Shown here one piece after another: positions 1-8,227 of a DNA stretch of 64,000 bases (the stretch's first letter is position 1; every line of letters begins with the position of its first letter). The DNA comes from Opitutaceae bacterium EW11 (GTDB taxonomy: Bacteria; Verrucomicrobiota; Verrucomicrobiia; Opitutales; Opitutaceae): assembly GCA_003054665.1 (NCBI GenBank), contig QAYY01000013.1, positions 372,001-436,000 on the forward strand, read 5' to 3'. The notes under the pieces were generated by a model that was not told the DNA's origin, ran no database searches, and saw only the letters and a program-made list of their open reading frames with translations. The translations under genes and the position numbers were made by a program.

Positions 1-720
1 AAGGAGCGTATCGGTCTCTTCCAACTTTCTGCCGGCCCGTTCGCCGAGGATGGCCCGGACCGTGGTGAGGGTCCCGCCGGTGCCGACCGCGATGCCTTCG
101 GATCCGACTGCAAAATGAAACCCACTCTTGGCCACAACCTCCTTCGTAAGTTCGGAAATGCGTCGGATCGCGTCGGTCGTGATCGGCGCCGATGGGTCTG
201 CAACGTACCGTTCCGTCAGCCGCACGCAGCCCAGGGCCAGGCTGACGGCCTGTTCGGTCCGGCCCTGCCGAAAGGTGAGGCACTCGAGGCTTCCGCCCCC
301 GAGGTCGAACATCGAGAAATCGGACAGCGCCGCGATCGCCGGATCGCAGCGAAGCCCGCGGCCGATGAGGCTGGCTTCCTCCTGGCCGGAGAGCACACGC
401 ACGGCGTAGCCCGTGTCGGCTTGGATCGCGGCGCAGAACGCGGGACCGTTCAAGGCATCTCGAACGGCGCTGGTCGCGACGAGAATGATGCGGTTAGGGA
501 AAAAGGCGCGGGCGTCCGCGACGAGCTCACGAACGGCGGCGCGGCCGCGTTGCATGCCTTCCTCGCTGAGCAGCGGTTTGGCGCGGCTGATCCCGGCGCT
601 GATGCGCGCATCCAGCGTCTTGAAACCCAACGATGAGAGCGTTCCCGCGGGAGTACGCTCGGCCACCAGCACTTTGATCGAATTGCTTCCGATATCGATG
701 ACAGCGATCGGCGCGGACAT
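1..720 (-). CDS. ppx: Ppx/GppA family phosphatase, 3'-truncated by window edge
   Basis: This is an exopolyphosphatase / pppGpp phosphatase of the actin-like ASKHA fold, hydrolysing polyphosphate or pppGpp in the cytoplasm. The first 240 residues are visible, starting MSAPIAVIDIGSNSIKVLVA. This carries the phosphate-1 motif DIGSNSIK; TSAVRDALN, the phosphate-2 motif FDLGGGSLE and the glycine-rich TGGTLTTV follow. The reading frame stays open to base 1, so the C-terminal part lies outside the window. The start at 720 is the only ATG that precedes the conserved N-terminal strand. It lies about 100 bp downstream of rsmI on the same strand and could be cotranscribed with it. Ppx and GppA cannot be separated from this fragment, so the symbol is tentative. 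Confidence 0.9.
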   Translation of the reverse strand, partial: MSAPIAVIDIGSNSIKVLVAERTPAGTLSSLGFKTLDARISAGISRAKPLLSEEGMQRGRAAVRELVADARAFFPNRIILVATSAVRDALNGPAFCAAIQADTGYAVRVLSGQEEASLIGRGLRCDPAIAALSDFSMFDLGGGSLECLTFRQGRTEQAVSLALGCVRLTERYVADPSAPITTDAIRRISELTKEVVAKSGFHFAVGSEGIAVGTGGTLTTVRAILGERAGRKLEETDTLL

Positions 721-817
721 GGCAGACACCAAACCGGCGTCCGGGCGGAAAGAAAAGCGCGGAGTGGGGAAGCGCTGGCGGCCCAGGCCGAGCGCCGGCT
801 GGCGGCCTGCGCTTGGC

Positions 818-1540
818 CTACAGCACGAAATCCGACGGGGCGATCAGGAGGACGAATTCGCCCTTCAGGCTGGTTTTCGCCAAGCGCGCGCGGACATCGG
901 CCGCCGTCCCGACGAGAAACGTCTCGTGCAGTTTGGTGACCTCCTTGGCCACTGCGATCACGCGAGACTCGCCGAGCGTAGCGACGATCTCGTCGACGAA
1001 CTTGTCGATCCGGTGGCACGATTCATAGAACGCCACTGTGTATTCGAAATCGCGGTACTTTTGGAGAAAGCCGACGCGGGCGGAGGTCTTCGGCGGCAGA
1101 AAACCGACGAAGAGAAACCCGTTTGTCGGGAGCCCCGCGGCCGAGAGAACGGAAACCAGTGCGCTCGCACCGGGCACGGGCACGACAGGTAAATTGCGTC
1201 GGCGGCAGGCGCGGACGATGCGAAAACCGGGGTCGCTGATCGCCGGCGTCCCGGCGTCGCTCACGAGCGCGATCGATTTTCCGGTTTCCAGGTCCGCCGC
1301 CAGTCGGTCGGCCGCTTCCGTCTCATTGTGCTCGTGGTAGGCGACGAGCGGACGATGGATTCCCAGGCGTGTCAGCATCGCGCCGGTGGTCCGGGTATCT
1401 TCGCAGGCGATAGCGTCGACCGCCGAAAGGATGGCCCGCGCGCGGTCCGACAGATCGGCCAGGTTGCCGATGGGAGTGGCCACCACGTAAAGATGGCCGG
1501 ACAACGGCTTGAGCGACGGATTATCGACGGTTTCGGGCAT
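818..1540 (-). CDS. rsmI: 16S rRNA (cytidine(1402)-2'-O)-methyltransferase RsmI
   Basis: RsmI uses S-adenosylmethionine to 2'-O-methylate C1402 in the decoding centre of 16S rRNA. The 240-residue protein is a little shorter than the usual 270-290, because the short C-terminal domain is reduced. Tetrapyrrole-methylase family motifs are clear: VVATPIGNLADLSDRA near residue 20, CEDTRTTGAMLTRLGI near 46, SDAGTPAISDPG near 97 and PVPGASALVSVLSAAGLPTN near 120. A strong terminator hairpin ends right at its start codon and closes the upstream lipoprotein gene. rsmI therefore needs its own promoter or depends on read-through. Confidence 0.95.
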   Translation of the reverse strand: MPETVDNPSLKPLSGHLYVVATPIGNLADLSDRARAILSAVDAIACEDTRTTGAMLTRLGIHRPLVAYHEHNETEAADRLAADLETGKSIALVSDAGTPAISDPGFRIVRACRRRNLPVVPVPGASALVSVLSAAGLPTNGFLFVGFLPPKTSARVGFLQKYRDFEYTVAFYESCHRIDKFVDEIVATLGESRVIAVAKEVTKLHETFLVGTAADVRARLAKTSLKGEFVLLIAPSDFVL

Positions 1541-1567
1541 AAAAAAATCCGGCCAGAACGGCCGGAT
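1541..1567 (-). terminator. Rho-independent terminator of the small lipoprotein gene
   Basis: On the minus strand an 8-bp perfect stem (ATCCGGCC / GGCCGGAT, 1547-1554 with 1560-1567) with a 5-nt loop is followed by a run of seven T. It begins about 20 bp after the stop of the small lipoprotein gene, and its T tract abuts the rsmI start codon. Confidence 0.88.
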
Positions 1568-1588
1568 TTCGCAAAGGCAAAGCGTTCT

Positions 1589-1756
1589 TCAGCGGCGCTG
1601 TTCTTCCATCGAACCCATGCCGGGAATGTTGCCTTCCCAGCTCGCCGGACGGCTCCACGGAATGGAAGTATCCTGGTTCGTTTTGGAGGTGCAGCCGCAG
1701 AGGGCGGCCATGATGCCGAGAGTGAGGAGGGCGAGGAGCGCCTTCGAAGATTTCAT
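1589..1756 (-). CDS. Small predicted lipoprotein
   Basis: This is a 55-residue protein starting MKSSKALLALLTLGIMAALC, a short positive n-region and hydrophobic stretch that run straight into the lipobox-like LCGC. After the predicted lipid-modified Cys only about 35 residues remain, with Trp/Pro-rich and Gly/Met-rich elements (PWSRPASWEGNIPGM). The gene has its own terminator and sits downstream of pgi. An in-frame ATG four codons upstream (at 1768) is an alternative start. The function is unknown; similar tiny lipoproteins may be outer-membrane or periplasmic accessory peptides, but nothing in the sequence shows which. The lipoprotein call rests only on the signal sequence. Confidence 0.62.
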   Translation of the reverse strand: MKSSKALLALLTLGIMAALCGCTSKTNQDTSIPWSRPASWEGNIPGMGSMEEQRR

Positions 1757-1779
1757 GTGAAGAGACATTAGAAGACTGG

Positions 1780-1826
1780 AGAGAAAGAGCGCAAGGTGGG
1801 TTGTGAGTGGACTTTCCACCCTGCGC
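1780..1826 (-). terminator. Probable pgi terminator hairpin
   Basis: Eleven-base arms (1789-1799 and 1816-1826) pair with one mismatch around a 16-nt loop. On the minus strand the stem is followed by the pyrimidine-rich tract TCTTTCTCTCC. It lies about 30 bp after the pgi stop and before the small lipoprotein gene. The T run is interrupted, so termination may be partial. Confidence 0.45.
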
Positions 1827-1858
1827 CCGTGTTCCGGGAAAATCGCCCTAAATCGGCG

Positions 1859-3436
1859 CTAGGCAGCTCGATAGGTGCTCTCGAACCACGGCTGCTTGGC
1901 GGTCTTGCGGACCGTGCCGTTGGCGGCGAGGTGCTCGAGAATCTTGAACACCGTTTCGGTTTGCTCCGCGGCTCCGATCTTCGCCGCCAGCGCTTCCGCC
2001 GTGAAACCGGTCTTGGGATCCGCTTTGAGCGCGGCCGCGACCTTGAGTTTGAGCGCGATGACGCCGCCGGCGGCCTTCTTGCCGGCCTCGACGCCGGGCT
2101 GGTGGTAAGCGTTGATCCCGATCAGCGAGGCGTAGAGGCCGACCACGCGCTCATACAGGGCGATGAGCATGCCGACCGTCCGGGGCGAGACGTCGGGAAC
2201 CGTGATCGTGATCGACTCGCGGCTCTTCTCGCTCAGGGCGTCGCGGGTCCCGAGATAGAAACCTTGCAGGTAGTCGCCCGAGGTGACTCCAGCCTCAACC
2301 TCCATCGAGGTGGTCGCCGGGCGGTCTTTCAGCACCTCGACGAAGGTGATGAAGAAGTTGTTCACGCCCTCGCGCAGTTGCTGGACGTACGCGTGCTGGT
2401 CGGTGGAACCCTTGTTGCCGTAGACCGAAATACCCTGGTTCACGATCCGGCCCTGAAGGTCGAGCTCTTTGCCCAGCGACTCCATCACGAGCTGCTGCAG
2501 GTAACGGGAGAACAGGAGCAGGCGATCCTTGTACGGAAGGACCACCATGTCCTTGGAGCCGCGGCCGTCCGTGGCGTAGTACCACATCAGCGCGAGCAAC
2601 GCGGCGGGGTTCTTCGCGGTGACGGTCTCGCGGGTGACGTTGTCCATCGCGGCGGCGCCATCGAGGAGCGCCTGAATGTCGATTCCCTGGAGCGCGGCGG
2701 GCAGCAGGCCCACGGCGGACAGCTCCGAGGTGCGGCCACCGACCCAGTCCCACATCGGGAATCGGGCGAGCCACCCCTCTTTTTTCGCTGTTTGTTCGAG
2801 CTTCGAACCCGCACCGGTAACTGCGACGAAGTGTTTCGTGTAGTCCAGGCCTGCGGCCTTGAACGCGGCCGCCGCTTCGAGCTGGCCGTTGCGCGTTTCC
2901 ACCGTGCCGCCGGACTTCGAGATCACAACGACCAGCGTCTCCGCCAGCTTGCCTGCGAGCGACGCGAGCACGTAGTCCATGCCGTCCGGATCGGTGTTGT
3001 CGAAGAATGACACCGCCAACTTGTCCGCGCCGGGCTGACCGAGGGAATGGTTGACGAACTGAGGTCCAAGCGCGGACCCGCCGATGCCGACGACGAGCAA
3101 CTGAGTGAACTTCTTGCCTCCCGGCGCGACGATCCGGCCGTCGTGGACCTGCTCGGCGAAGTCTTCGATGCGCGTCAGCGCGTCGGAGATTTCGGTGCGG
3201 AGCTCAGGCGTCGGAGCGAGCGAGGGCGAACGGAGCCAGTAATGCCCCACCATTCGGTTTTCGTCCGGATTGGCGATCGCGCCGCGCTCCAGTTCCGCCA
3301 TCGCGGCAAAGGCGGCCTGCATCGGCTTTTCCATCGCAGCCAGGTACGTCTCGGGAAATCCGATACGGCTGACGTCGAGCGCGAGTCCGAGCTCGGAGTT
3401 TTGGTAGTAGTACTTTTTGAATCGAGACCAGGACAT
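1859..3436 (-). CDS. pgi: Glucose-6-phosphate isomerase
   Basis: Pgi interconverts glucose-6-phosphate and fructose-6-phosphate in cytosolic glycolysis and gluconeogenesis. The first SIS domain has [19 protein letters not shown] and the sugar-phosphate loop [14 protein letters not shown]. Near the middle is the conserved region with [18 protein letters not shown]. With the start at [10 protein letters not shown] (3436) the protein is 525 residues, normal for bacterial Pgi. An upstream in-frame start at 3508 would add 24 Pro-rich residues that translate the degenerate intergenic repeat, so I reject it. It follows ilvD on the same strand with a 124-bp repeat-filled spacer. Confidence 0.95.
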   Translation of the reverse strand: MSWSRFKKYYYQNSELGLALDVSRIGFPETYLAAMEKPMQAAFAAMAELERGAIANPDENRMVGHYWLRSPSLAPTPELRTEISDALTRIEDFAEQVHDGRIVAPGGKKFTQLLVVGIGGSALGPQFVNHSLGQPGADKLAVSFFDNTDPDGMDYVLASLAGKLAETLVVVISKSGGTVETRNGQLEAAAAFKAAGLDYTKHFVAVTGAGSKLEQTAKKEGWLARFPMWDWVGGRTSELSAVGLLPAALQGIDIQALLDGAAAMDNVTRETVTAKNPAALLALMWYYATDGRGSKDMVVLPYKDRLLLFSRYLQQLVMESLGKELDLQGRIVNQGISVYGNKGSTDQHAYVQQLREGVNNFFITFVEVLKDRPATTSMEVEAGVTSGDYLQGFYLGTRDALSEKSRESITITVPDVSPRTVGMLIALYERVVGLYASLIGINAYHQPGVEAGKKAAGGVIALKLKVAAALKADPKTGFTAEALAAKIGAAEQTETVFKILEHLAANGTVRKTAKQPWFESTYRAA

Positions 3437-3450
3437 GGGAATTGGGGGGA

Positions 3451-3552
3451 CGGGTGTCGGAGTCGGTAGCCAGGAATCAGATGTCAGAGGATTGAAACCA
3501 GAAGTCATGCGCCAGGTGTCTGATGTCTGGCCTCTGTCTTCCGATCTCTGCC
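3451..3552. repeat. Inverted pair of degenerate heptamer-repeat arms (ilvD-pgi)
   Basis: Arm 3451-3507 reads as loose 7-mers of the type GTCGGAG, ATCAGAT, GTCAGAG, ACCAGAA. Arm 3513-3552 contains the same kind of 7-mers on the opposite strand (ATCGGAA, GACAGAG, GCCAGAC, ATCAGAC). The best local pairing is GCCAGGAATCAGA with TCTGATGTCTGGC (11 of 13 positions). The element ends 8 bp from the ilvD stop and starts 14 bp upstream of the pgi start codon. Confidence 0.6.
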
Positions 3553-3560
3553 ATGCTGCT

Positions 3561-5267
3561 TCAGAGATTCTTGTCTGTCACGGCGCCTTCCGAGGCGCTG
3601 GTGACGAGTTTGGCGTATTTGGCAAGGGCACCGCGGGTTTCCTTGGGTTTGCGCGGGGACCAGGCCTTCTGGCGTTTTTTGATTTCGGAGGCGGGGAGAT
3701 CGATCGAGATCTCGTTCTTCACTGCGTCGATGGTGATCGGATCTCCGTTTTTCACGATCGAGATCGGGCCGCCCACGGCGGCCTCGGGCGTGATGTGGCC
3801 GACGACGAAACCGTGGCTGCCGCCCGAAAAACGTCCGTCGGTGATGAGAGCGACTTCCTTGCCGAGGCCTTTGCCCATGACGGCGCTGGTCGGGGCCAGC
3901 ATCTCGCGCATCCCGGGACCGCCGACAGGGCCCTCGTTGCGGATCACGATCACGTGCCCGGGCTTCACCTTGCCGTCGAGAATGGCCTTCAACGCTGCCT
4001 CTTCGGCCTCGAAGACGATCGCCTTGCCGGAGAATCGCAGCCCTTCCTTGCCGGAAATCTTCGCCACGGCGCCGGCCGGGGCCAGGTTGCCGTAGAGGAT
4101 CCGCAGATGGCTGTCGGCCTTGATCGGATTGTCGAAAGGACGCACGACGTCCTGATCTGCCGGATACGGTTGCACGTCTTTCAGGTTCTCCGCGACCGTC
4201 TTGCCGGTGACCGTCAGGCAGTCCCCGTGGAGAAGACCCTGATCGAGGAGCATCTTCATCAACGGTGGGAGGCCGCCGATGCGCGAAAGGTGGGCCATGC
4301 CGTATTTTCCGGAAGGCTTCAGATCGGCGAGGACGGGCACGCGTTTGCCGATACGGGTGAAGTCGTCGATCGCAAGCTTCACGCCCGCGGAGTGGGCGAT
4401 GGCGAGAAGGTGGAGGACCGCGTTGGTGGAGCCGCCCACCGCGACGACCACGGTGATCGCGTTCTCGAACGCCTTTTTCGTGAGAATGTCGCGCGGACGG
4501 ATGCCGGCCTTGAGCAAAGCGAGTGCGGCCTCGCCGGCGCGACGGCAGTCCAGCTTTTTCTCCTCGCTGATCGCCACCTGGGCGGAGCTGTTGGGGAGCG
4601 AAAGACCGAGAGCCTCGATGGCCGACGCCATCGTATTGGCGGTGTACATACCCCCGCAGGAGCCGGGGCCGGGGATCGAGCAGGTCTCAACCGTGCGGAG
4701 CCCGGCGTCGTCAAGTTTGTTCGCCGAGTGCTGGCCGACGGCTTCGAACACCGAAACGATGTCGCACTCCTTCTTGGTCTCGGGGTGGATTCCGGGGAGA
4801 ATCGTGCCGCCGTAGACGAAGACCGACGGCCGATTGAGGCGCGCCATGGCCATGACGCAGCCCGGCATGTTTTTGTCGCAACCTCCGATGGTAACCAGAG
4901 CGTCGAAGCCCTCGGCGCCCGCAACCGTCTCGACCGAGTCGGCAATCACCTCGCGCGACACGAGGGAGTACCGCATGCCGGGCGTGCCCATCGAGATGCC
5001 GTCGGACACGGTGATCGTGCCGAAGATGATGGCTTTCCCGCCCGCCGCATTGGCGCCGGTCTCCGCCTCGCGCGCGAGCTGGTCGATGTGCATGTTGCAG
5101 GGCGTGACCATGCTCCAGGTGGACGCGATGCCGACGACGGGTTTCTTGAAGTCTTCGTCCTTGAAGCCCACCGCGCGAAGCATCGAGCGATTCGGCGCGC
5201 GATCCGGGCCATCGAGGACGATTGAAGAGAACTTGCGCAGGTCGTCGGAAGGGGTCGTGGAGCTCAT
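3561..5267 (-). CDS. ilvD: Dihydroxy-acid dehydratase
   Basis: IlvD dehydrates 2,3-dihydroxy-3-methylbutanoate or -pentanoate to the 2-oxo acid in valine/isoleucine synthesis. Starting at [13 protein letters not shown] (5267) the protein is 568 residues, the usual size of the [2Fe-2S] IlvD class. The three expected cluster cysteines are visible: TPCNMH (Cys57), [10 protein letters not shown] (Cys130) and the [15 protein letters not shown] motif near residue 200. The upstream in-frame extension to 5465 is Pro/Ala-rich and runs across the divergent repeat-containing intergenic region, so it is rejected. The gene is divergent from scpB, and no other branched-chain amino acid gene is adjacent. 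Confidence 0.95.
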   Translation of the reverse strand: MSSTTPSDDLRKFSSIVLDGPDRAPNRSMLRAVGFKDEDFKKPVVGIASTWSMVTPCNMHIDQLAREAETGANAAGGKAIIFGTITVSDGISMGTPGMRYSLVSREVIADSVETVAGAEGFDALVTIGGCDKNMPGCVMAMARLNRPSVFVYGGTILPGIHPETKKECDIVSVFEAVGQHSANKLDDAGLRTVETCSIPGPGSCGGMYTANTMASAIEALGLSLPNSSAQVAISEEKKLDCRRAGEAALALLKAGIRPRDILTKKAFENAITVVVAVGGSTNAVLHLLAIAHSAGVKLAIDDFTRIGKRVPVLADLKPSGKYGMAHLSRIGGLPPLMKMLLDQGLLHGDCLTVTGKTVAENLKDVQPYPADQDVVRPFDNPIKADSHLRILYGNLAPAGAVAKISGKEGLRFSGKAIVFEAEEAALKAILDGKVKPGHVIVIRNEGPVGGPGMREMLAPTSAVMGKGLGKEVALITDGRFSGGSHGFVVGHITPEAAVGGPISIVKNGDPITIDAVKNEISIDLPASEIKKRQKAWSPRKPKETRGALAKYAKLVTSASEGAVTDKNL

Positions 5268-5635
5268 GCGGAGGCGGAGAACACCAAATGGCCCAACCCC
5301 GGGCAAGGGCGGAGTTGGAGCCACGGCCGCGGAGAAGTTGGGGACCAACCGAGCCTGAGCGGCCCGGTCGGAGTAGTTGGAATTTGGTGGTTCGATGTTG
5401 GCCGCAGGCGGGAGAGCGGGACGGTTTGACGGTTGGGCGCGCGAACCTTGGCGCGCCGTGGGCATGGCTCCGCCGACGACAAGCGGGGGCGATGCGCCCG
5501 CCCGCCAGGGTGCGATCAGTCACCAACTTCGAATTTCCAATTACCAACTTCCCGCCCGGCGCGTCTGGGTCGGGCGTTTGCTTTCATGGTTGCTAGGCCC
5601 GCGACCGAACCTTTTCACTGCCCCGCTCATCCCGC
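5268..5635. other. ilvD-scpB divergent intergenic region (368 bp)
   Basis: No gene is convincing here. The space holds an inverted pair of heptamer-type arms (5367-5401 and 5521-5553) around a GC-rich core containing GGCGCGCC. Just after the right arm is a 6-bp hairpin (CGCCCG/CGGGCG, 5553-5576) followed by TTTGCTTTC. Promoters for ilvD and scpB must lie here, but I cannot point to convincing -35/-10 boxes. Confidence 0.6.
5367..5553. repeat. Inverted heptamer-repeat arms with GC-rich core (ilvD-scpB)
   Basis: The left arm is built of GTTGGAA, TTTGGTG, GTTCGAT, GTTGGCC. The complement of the right arm reads GTTGGTA, ATTGGAA, ATTCGAA, GTTGGTG. Aligned over 27 bases the two arms agree at 21, so they could form an imperfect stem around the roughly 120-bp core. 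The core is rich in CG and includes two near-palindromic GCGCGC stretches. Confidence 0.65.
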
Positions 5636-6628
5636 ATGGCTTTCAATCTGAAATTGGTGCTCAAGGCGCTGCTCTTCTCCACGGGGCAACCGCTCTCGAT
5701 CAAGGATATCCAGGCTGCCTTCGCACGCTTTCACGATCAGTCAACGCTTCCACCCGCCGAGGCGGAGACCGAGGCAATCGAAGGTACTCCGGCACCTGAG
5801 GCAGCGCCGGCCGGTGAGCCCGCTCCGACGAGCGAAGTCGCGCCCGCAGAAAGCCCGGTGCTCGAGGCGCCCGCCTCAACGGAGATCCAGCTGGCCGGTG
5901 GGGAAGCCGCGGGTCAGGCCGCGCCGGAAGGGGCTGATTCTCCCGCGGCGGCGGTGCCGAAGGAGAACGACGCCGAGCTTTACAGCGAGGTGCCGTCGTT
6001 GATCACGGCCACTCAAATTCGCGAAGCGATGGCTGAGCTGGCCAACGAGATTCGCGCGCTCAACGACGTTTACCTGCTGATCGAAGGTCCGACGGGCTAT
6101 CGCCTGGTCACGCATCCGAGATTCGCGCGTTGGATACGCATTCTCCGCGACGAGCCGCCGCCGGTGAAACTCACGCAGTCGGCCTTGGAAACGCTCGCCA
6201 TCGTTGCGTATCGGCAGCCGGTTACCCGCACCGAGATCGAGACTATTCGCGGGGTGTCCGCCGAAGCTGGAATCAACAAGCTGCTCGAGCGCGAGCTGGT
6301 TTACATCACAGGTCGCGCCGATTTGCCTGGCCGCCCTCTGCAGTACGGCACGACGGACAAGTTTCTCGAGCTCGTGGGCGTGAAGTCGCTGGTGGAGCTG
6401 CCGTCTTCCGACGTGCTTTCTCCGCGGCAGATCGACGAGTGGCTCAAGAACGCGATCAACACGAAGCCACCGACCGACGCCGAAATGGGACTCCCGCTCG
6501 AGGAAGGGGAGGGCGAGACGCCAAATCTGGAGAGCGTTTCGGTGGAACACGCGGCTCCCGCCGATGCTCCTGCGGCAGAGCCCCCGAGCGCGGAGGCCGA
6601 CTCTTCGTCCGAACAGAAGCCCGCTTAA
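5636..6628 (+). CDS. scpB: Segregation and condensation protein B with long low-complexity insert
   Basis: ScpB is the winged-helix (kite) subunit of the SMC-ScpA-ScpB condensin that compacts and separates chromosomes. The 330-residue protein begins with the normal first helix pair (LKLVLKALLFSTGQPLSIKD). It is then interrupted at about residues 36-115 by a Pro/Ala/Glu-rich linker before the rest of the first winged helix resumes (LITATQIREAMAEL). The second winged helix carries the family signature LTQSALETLAIVAYRQPVTR and GVSAEAGINKLLER. A second acidic Ala/Pro-rich tail follows residue 285. Most ScpB proteins are 180-220 residues, so the insert and tail account for the excess. pheA begins 10 bp after its stop, which suggests cotranscription. 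Confidence 0.93.
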   Translation: MAFNLKLVLKALLFSTGQPLSIKDIQAAFARFHDQSTLPPAEAETEAIEGTPAPEAAPAGEPAPTSEVAPAESPVLEAPASTEIQLAGGEAAGQAAPEGADSPAAAVPKENDAELYSEVPSLITATQIREAMAELANEIRALNDVYLLIEGPTGYRLVTHPRFARWIRILRDEPPPVKLTQSALETLAIVAYRQPVTRTEIETIRGVSAEAGINKLLERELVYITGRADLPGRPLQYGTTDKFLELVGVKSLVELPSSDVLSPRQIDEWLKNAINTKPPTDAEMGLPLEEGEGETPNLESVSVEHAAPADAPAAEPPSAEADSSSEQKPA

Positions 6629-6638
6629 GCCTGCCGCC

Positions 6639-7718
6639 ATGGACCTCCAATCCATCCGTGAGAAGATCGATCAGCTGGATCGCAGGATCGTCGAGATCCT
6701 CAACCAACGCCTCTCGTTGGCGGCCGAGATCGGAAAGCTGAAGCGCAGCACGGGCGGGCAAATCTATGCGGCTGAGCGCGAGGACATCGTGCTCCGGAAG
6801 GTGGAGGACATGAACGAGGGCCCGATCAAGAACGAGGCGCTTCGGGCGATCTATCGCGAGATCATGTCGGCCGCCATCGCCCTGGAGAAACCGCTGCTGA
6901 TCGCGTACCTGGGGCCCGAAGCTGCGAATACGCACGTGGCCGCGTTGAAGAAGTTCGGCGCGAGCGTCGACTATCATGCGATGAGTTCGATCGGCGACAT
7001 CTTCACGGCGGTCGAGAAGGGCGAGGCGGACTATGCTGTGATCCCGATCGAGAACTCGACCGAAGGGAGTGTTCGGGAGACGCTCGATTGTTTCGTCGAG
7101 AGCGATCTCAAGATCGTTGCGCAGATCTATCTCGAGATCAGCCACGCGCTCATCTCCAACGAGCCCCTGGAGCGCATCACGAAAGTGTATTCAAAAGACC
7201 AGGCGCTCGCGCAATGCCGGCAGTGGCTGAAGCGCCATCTGCCGCACGCCCAGCAGATCGAGTCCCCGAGTACGACGCGCGGGGTCCAGATCGCGAAGAC
7301 GGAGGCCGGATCGGCCGCCATCGCCAGCGAACTCGCCGCGGAGCACTACGGCGTTCCCGTCGTGGAGCGGAATATCCAGGACAAAGCCGACAATACGACG
7401 CGGTTTTTCGTTCTGGGGAAGAAACCCTCTGGTTCGGTCGGCAACGGTCGCGACATGACGAGCTTCCTGGTTTCTCTCGGCGACGAGGCCGCCTCGCATT
7501 CCGGCGCGCTGCTCAAGATGCTCATGCCGCTTGCGGAGCGGGGCATCAATTTGTCGAAGATCGAGTCGCGTCCCAGCAAACGCCGCCCCTGGGATTATTA
7601 CTTCTTTCTCGATGTGACTGGCCACTACGAGGACGCGTCGATGAAAGAAGCCCTCGCTGAGCTGAAAAAGTTCTGCCCGATGGTGAAGTGGCTCGGCAGC
7701 TATCCCGTGGCCGGGTAG
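6639..7718 (+). CDS. pheA: Bifunctional chorismate mutase / prephenate dehydratase (P-protein)
   Basis: This enzyme converts chorismate to prephenate and then phenylpyruvate, the committed route to phenylalanine. From MDLQSIREKIDQLDRRIVEI (6639) the 359-residue protein has an AroQ-type chorismate mutase helix bundle (about 1-85). A prephenate dehydratase domain follows (about 90-270, from AYLGPEAANTHVAALKKFG, with PIENSTEGSV and the catalytic TTRFFVL). The C-terminal ACT domain (about 280-355) contains the Phe-binding ESRPSKRRPWDYYFFLD. The 5' extension in this frame is Arg/Pro-rich scpB shadow and is rejected. A heptamer-type repeat begins 8 bp after the stop. Confidence 0.96.
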   Translation: MDLQSIREKIDQLDRRIVEILNQRLSLAAEIGKLKRSTGGQIYAAEREDIVLRKVEDMNEGPIKNEALRAIYREIMSAAIALEKPLLIAYLGPEAANTHVAALKKFGASVDYHAMSSIGDIFTAVEKGEADYAVIPIENSTEGSVRETLDCFVESDLKIVAQIYLEISHALISNEPLERITKVYSKDQALAQCRQWLKRHLPHAQQIESPSTTRGVQIAKTEAGSAAIASELAAEHYGVPVVERNIQDKADNTTRFFVLGKKPSGSVGNGRDMTSFLVSLGDEAASHSGALLKMLMPLAERGINLSKIESRPSKRRPWDYYFFLDVTGHYEDASMKEALAELKKFCPMVKWLGSYPVAG

Positions 7719-7726
7719 ATCGGGCC

Positions 7727-7984
7727 GTCAGACATCCGATATCAGAGGCCAGGAAACCGGAGTCGGAGGTCGGAGCTCGGGTCTCGCGCGCGGGAGGTCT
7801 AGGCGGAAGGACCGATGAGTCCGGATCAAGGAGGCCGTGCTGGCAGGCTTCGGAAGCCGTGCCGTTGCGCTGCTCAAGCCGAGCGGGATCGGTTCGTTCG
7901 AATTTCTGGACCTCTCCCGCCTGTCTTTCGTTTCCAGCCTCCGATCGCCAACGCCTATCTCTGATCTCCGACCTCTGACTTCTG
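7727..7984. repeat. Inverted heptamer-repeat arms with foldable core (pheA-mcsA)
   Basis: The left arm reads as 7-mers ending GTCGGAG-GTCGGAG. The complement of the right arm reads GTCAGAG, GTCGGAG, ATCAGAG and later ATCGGAG, GCTGGAA. Inside, 7842-7863 can form GGCA-GGCTT-CGG-AAGCC-g-TGCC, and GGACCGAT (7810 region) can pair with ATCGGTTC (7887 region). The left arm starts 8 bp after the pheA stop. Confidence 0.6.
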
Positions 7985-8029
7985 CCCCGTCCTCCCTCTC
8001 CCCGCGGTGCGCCATTGTCGCGCATTTGC

Positions 8030-8048
8030 GTGTCTCACCTGTGTCTCA
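8030..8048 (+). promoter_or_regulatory. Direct repeat GTGTCTCA with 11-bp period upstream of mcsA
   Basis: GTGTCTCA occurs at 8030-8037 and again at 8041-8048, separated by CCT. An 11-bp period is one helical turn, as expected for two regulator monomers on one DNA face. It lies about 180 bp upstream of mcsA; the binding protein is unknown. Confidence 0.3.
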
Positions 8049-8180
8049 AGGCGTCGGCGGTGTTTACTTAGTGGTTACTGCGCACTGCGCCTCCCCAGGT
8101 CTTGCCAGCGAGTCCTCAGCTGGCATGTTTGGTGCAGATAATTGCTCAACTCACAAATGGCCTGTCGCTCCCACAATTTC

Positions 8181-8220
8181 CGACACCGTGTGTCGATAGT
8201 TCATTTGGACGTGCTATAGT
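8181..8220 (+). promoter_or_regulatory. Candidate mcsA promoter with overlapping operator-like dyad
   Basis: A perfect 6-bp inverted repeat CGACAC-CGT-GTGTCG (8181-8195) lies where the -35 region would be if TATAGT (8215-8220) is the -10 box. With that -10 the transcript would start within a base or two of the mcsA ATG at 8228, so the message may be nearly leaderless. No CtsR-type heptad repeat is visible. Confidence 0.4.
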
Positions 8221-8227
8221 TTTCATC

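Larger units (their letters stand above)
7719..8227. other. pheA-mcsA intergenic region (509 bp)
   Basis: This is one of the largest gene-free spaces in the window. From left to right it holds a heptamer-repeat arm (7727-7775), a GC-rich core that can fold (7776-7920), an inverted heptamer arm (7921-7984), an 11-bp-period direct repeat (8030-8048), a 15-bp dyad (8181-8195) and a TATAGT box just before the mcsA start. No ORF has coding character and no known RNA family is recognised by eye. Confidence 0.6.

Noticed and set aside
7800-7830. Hammerhead-like core (GATGAGTCC)
   Set aside because: The conserved CUGAUGA and GAAA core pair is incomplete, and no third stem is present.
7885-7905. tRNA T-arm like GTTCGAATTTC
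   Set aside because: No acceptor stem, anticodon arm or CCA-side pairing could be built around it; the similar GTTCGAATCC at about 14020 lies inside the acetyltransferase gene.
7727-7984. CRISPR array
   Set aside because: Units are 7 bp, degenerate and without spacers of constant length; no cas gene is nearby.
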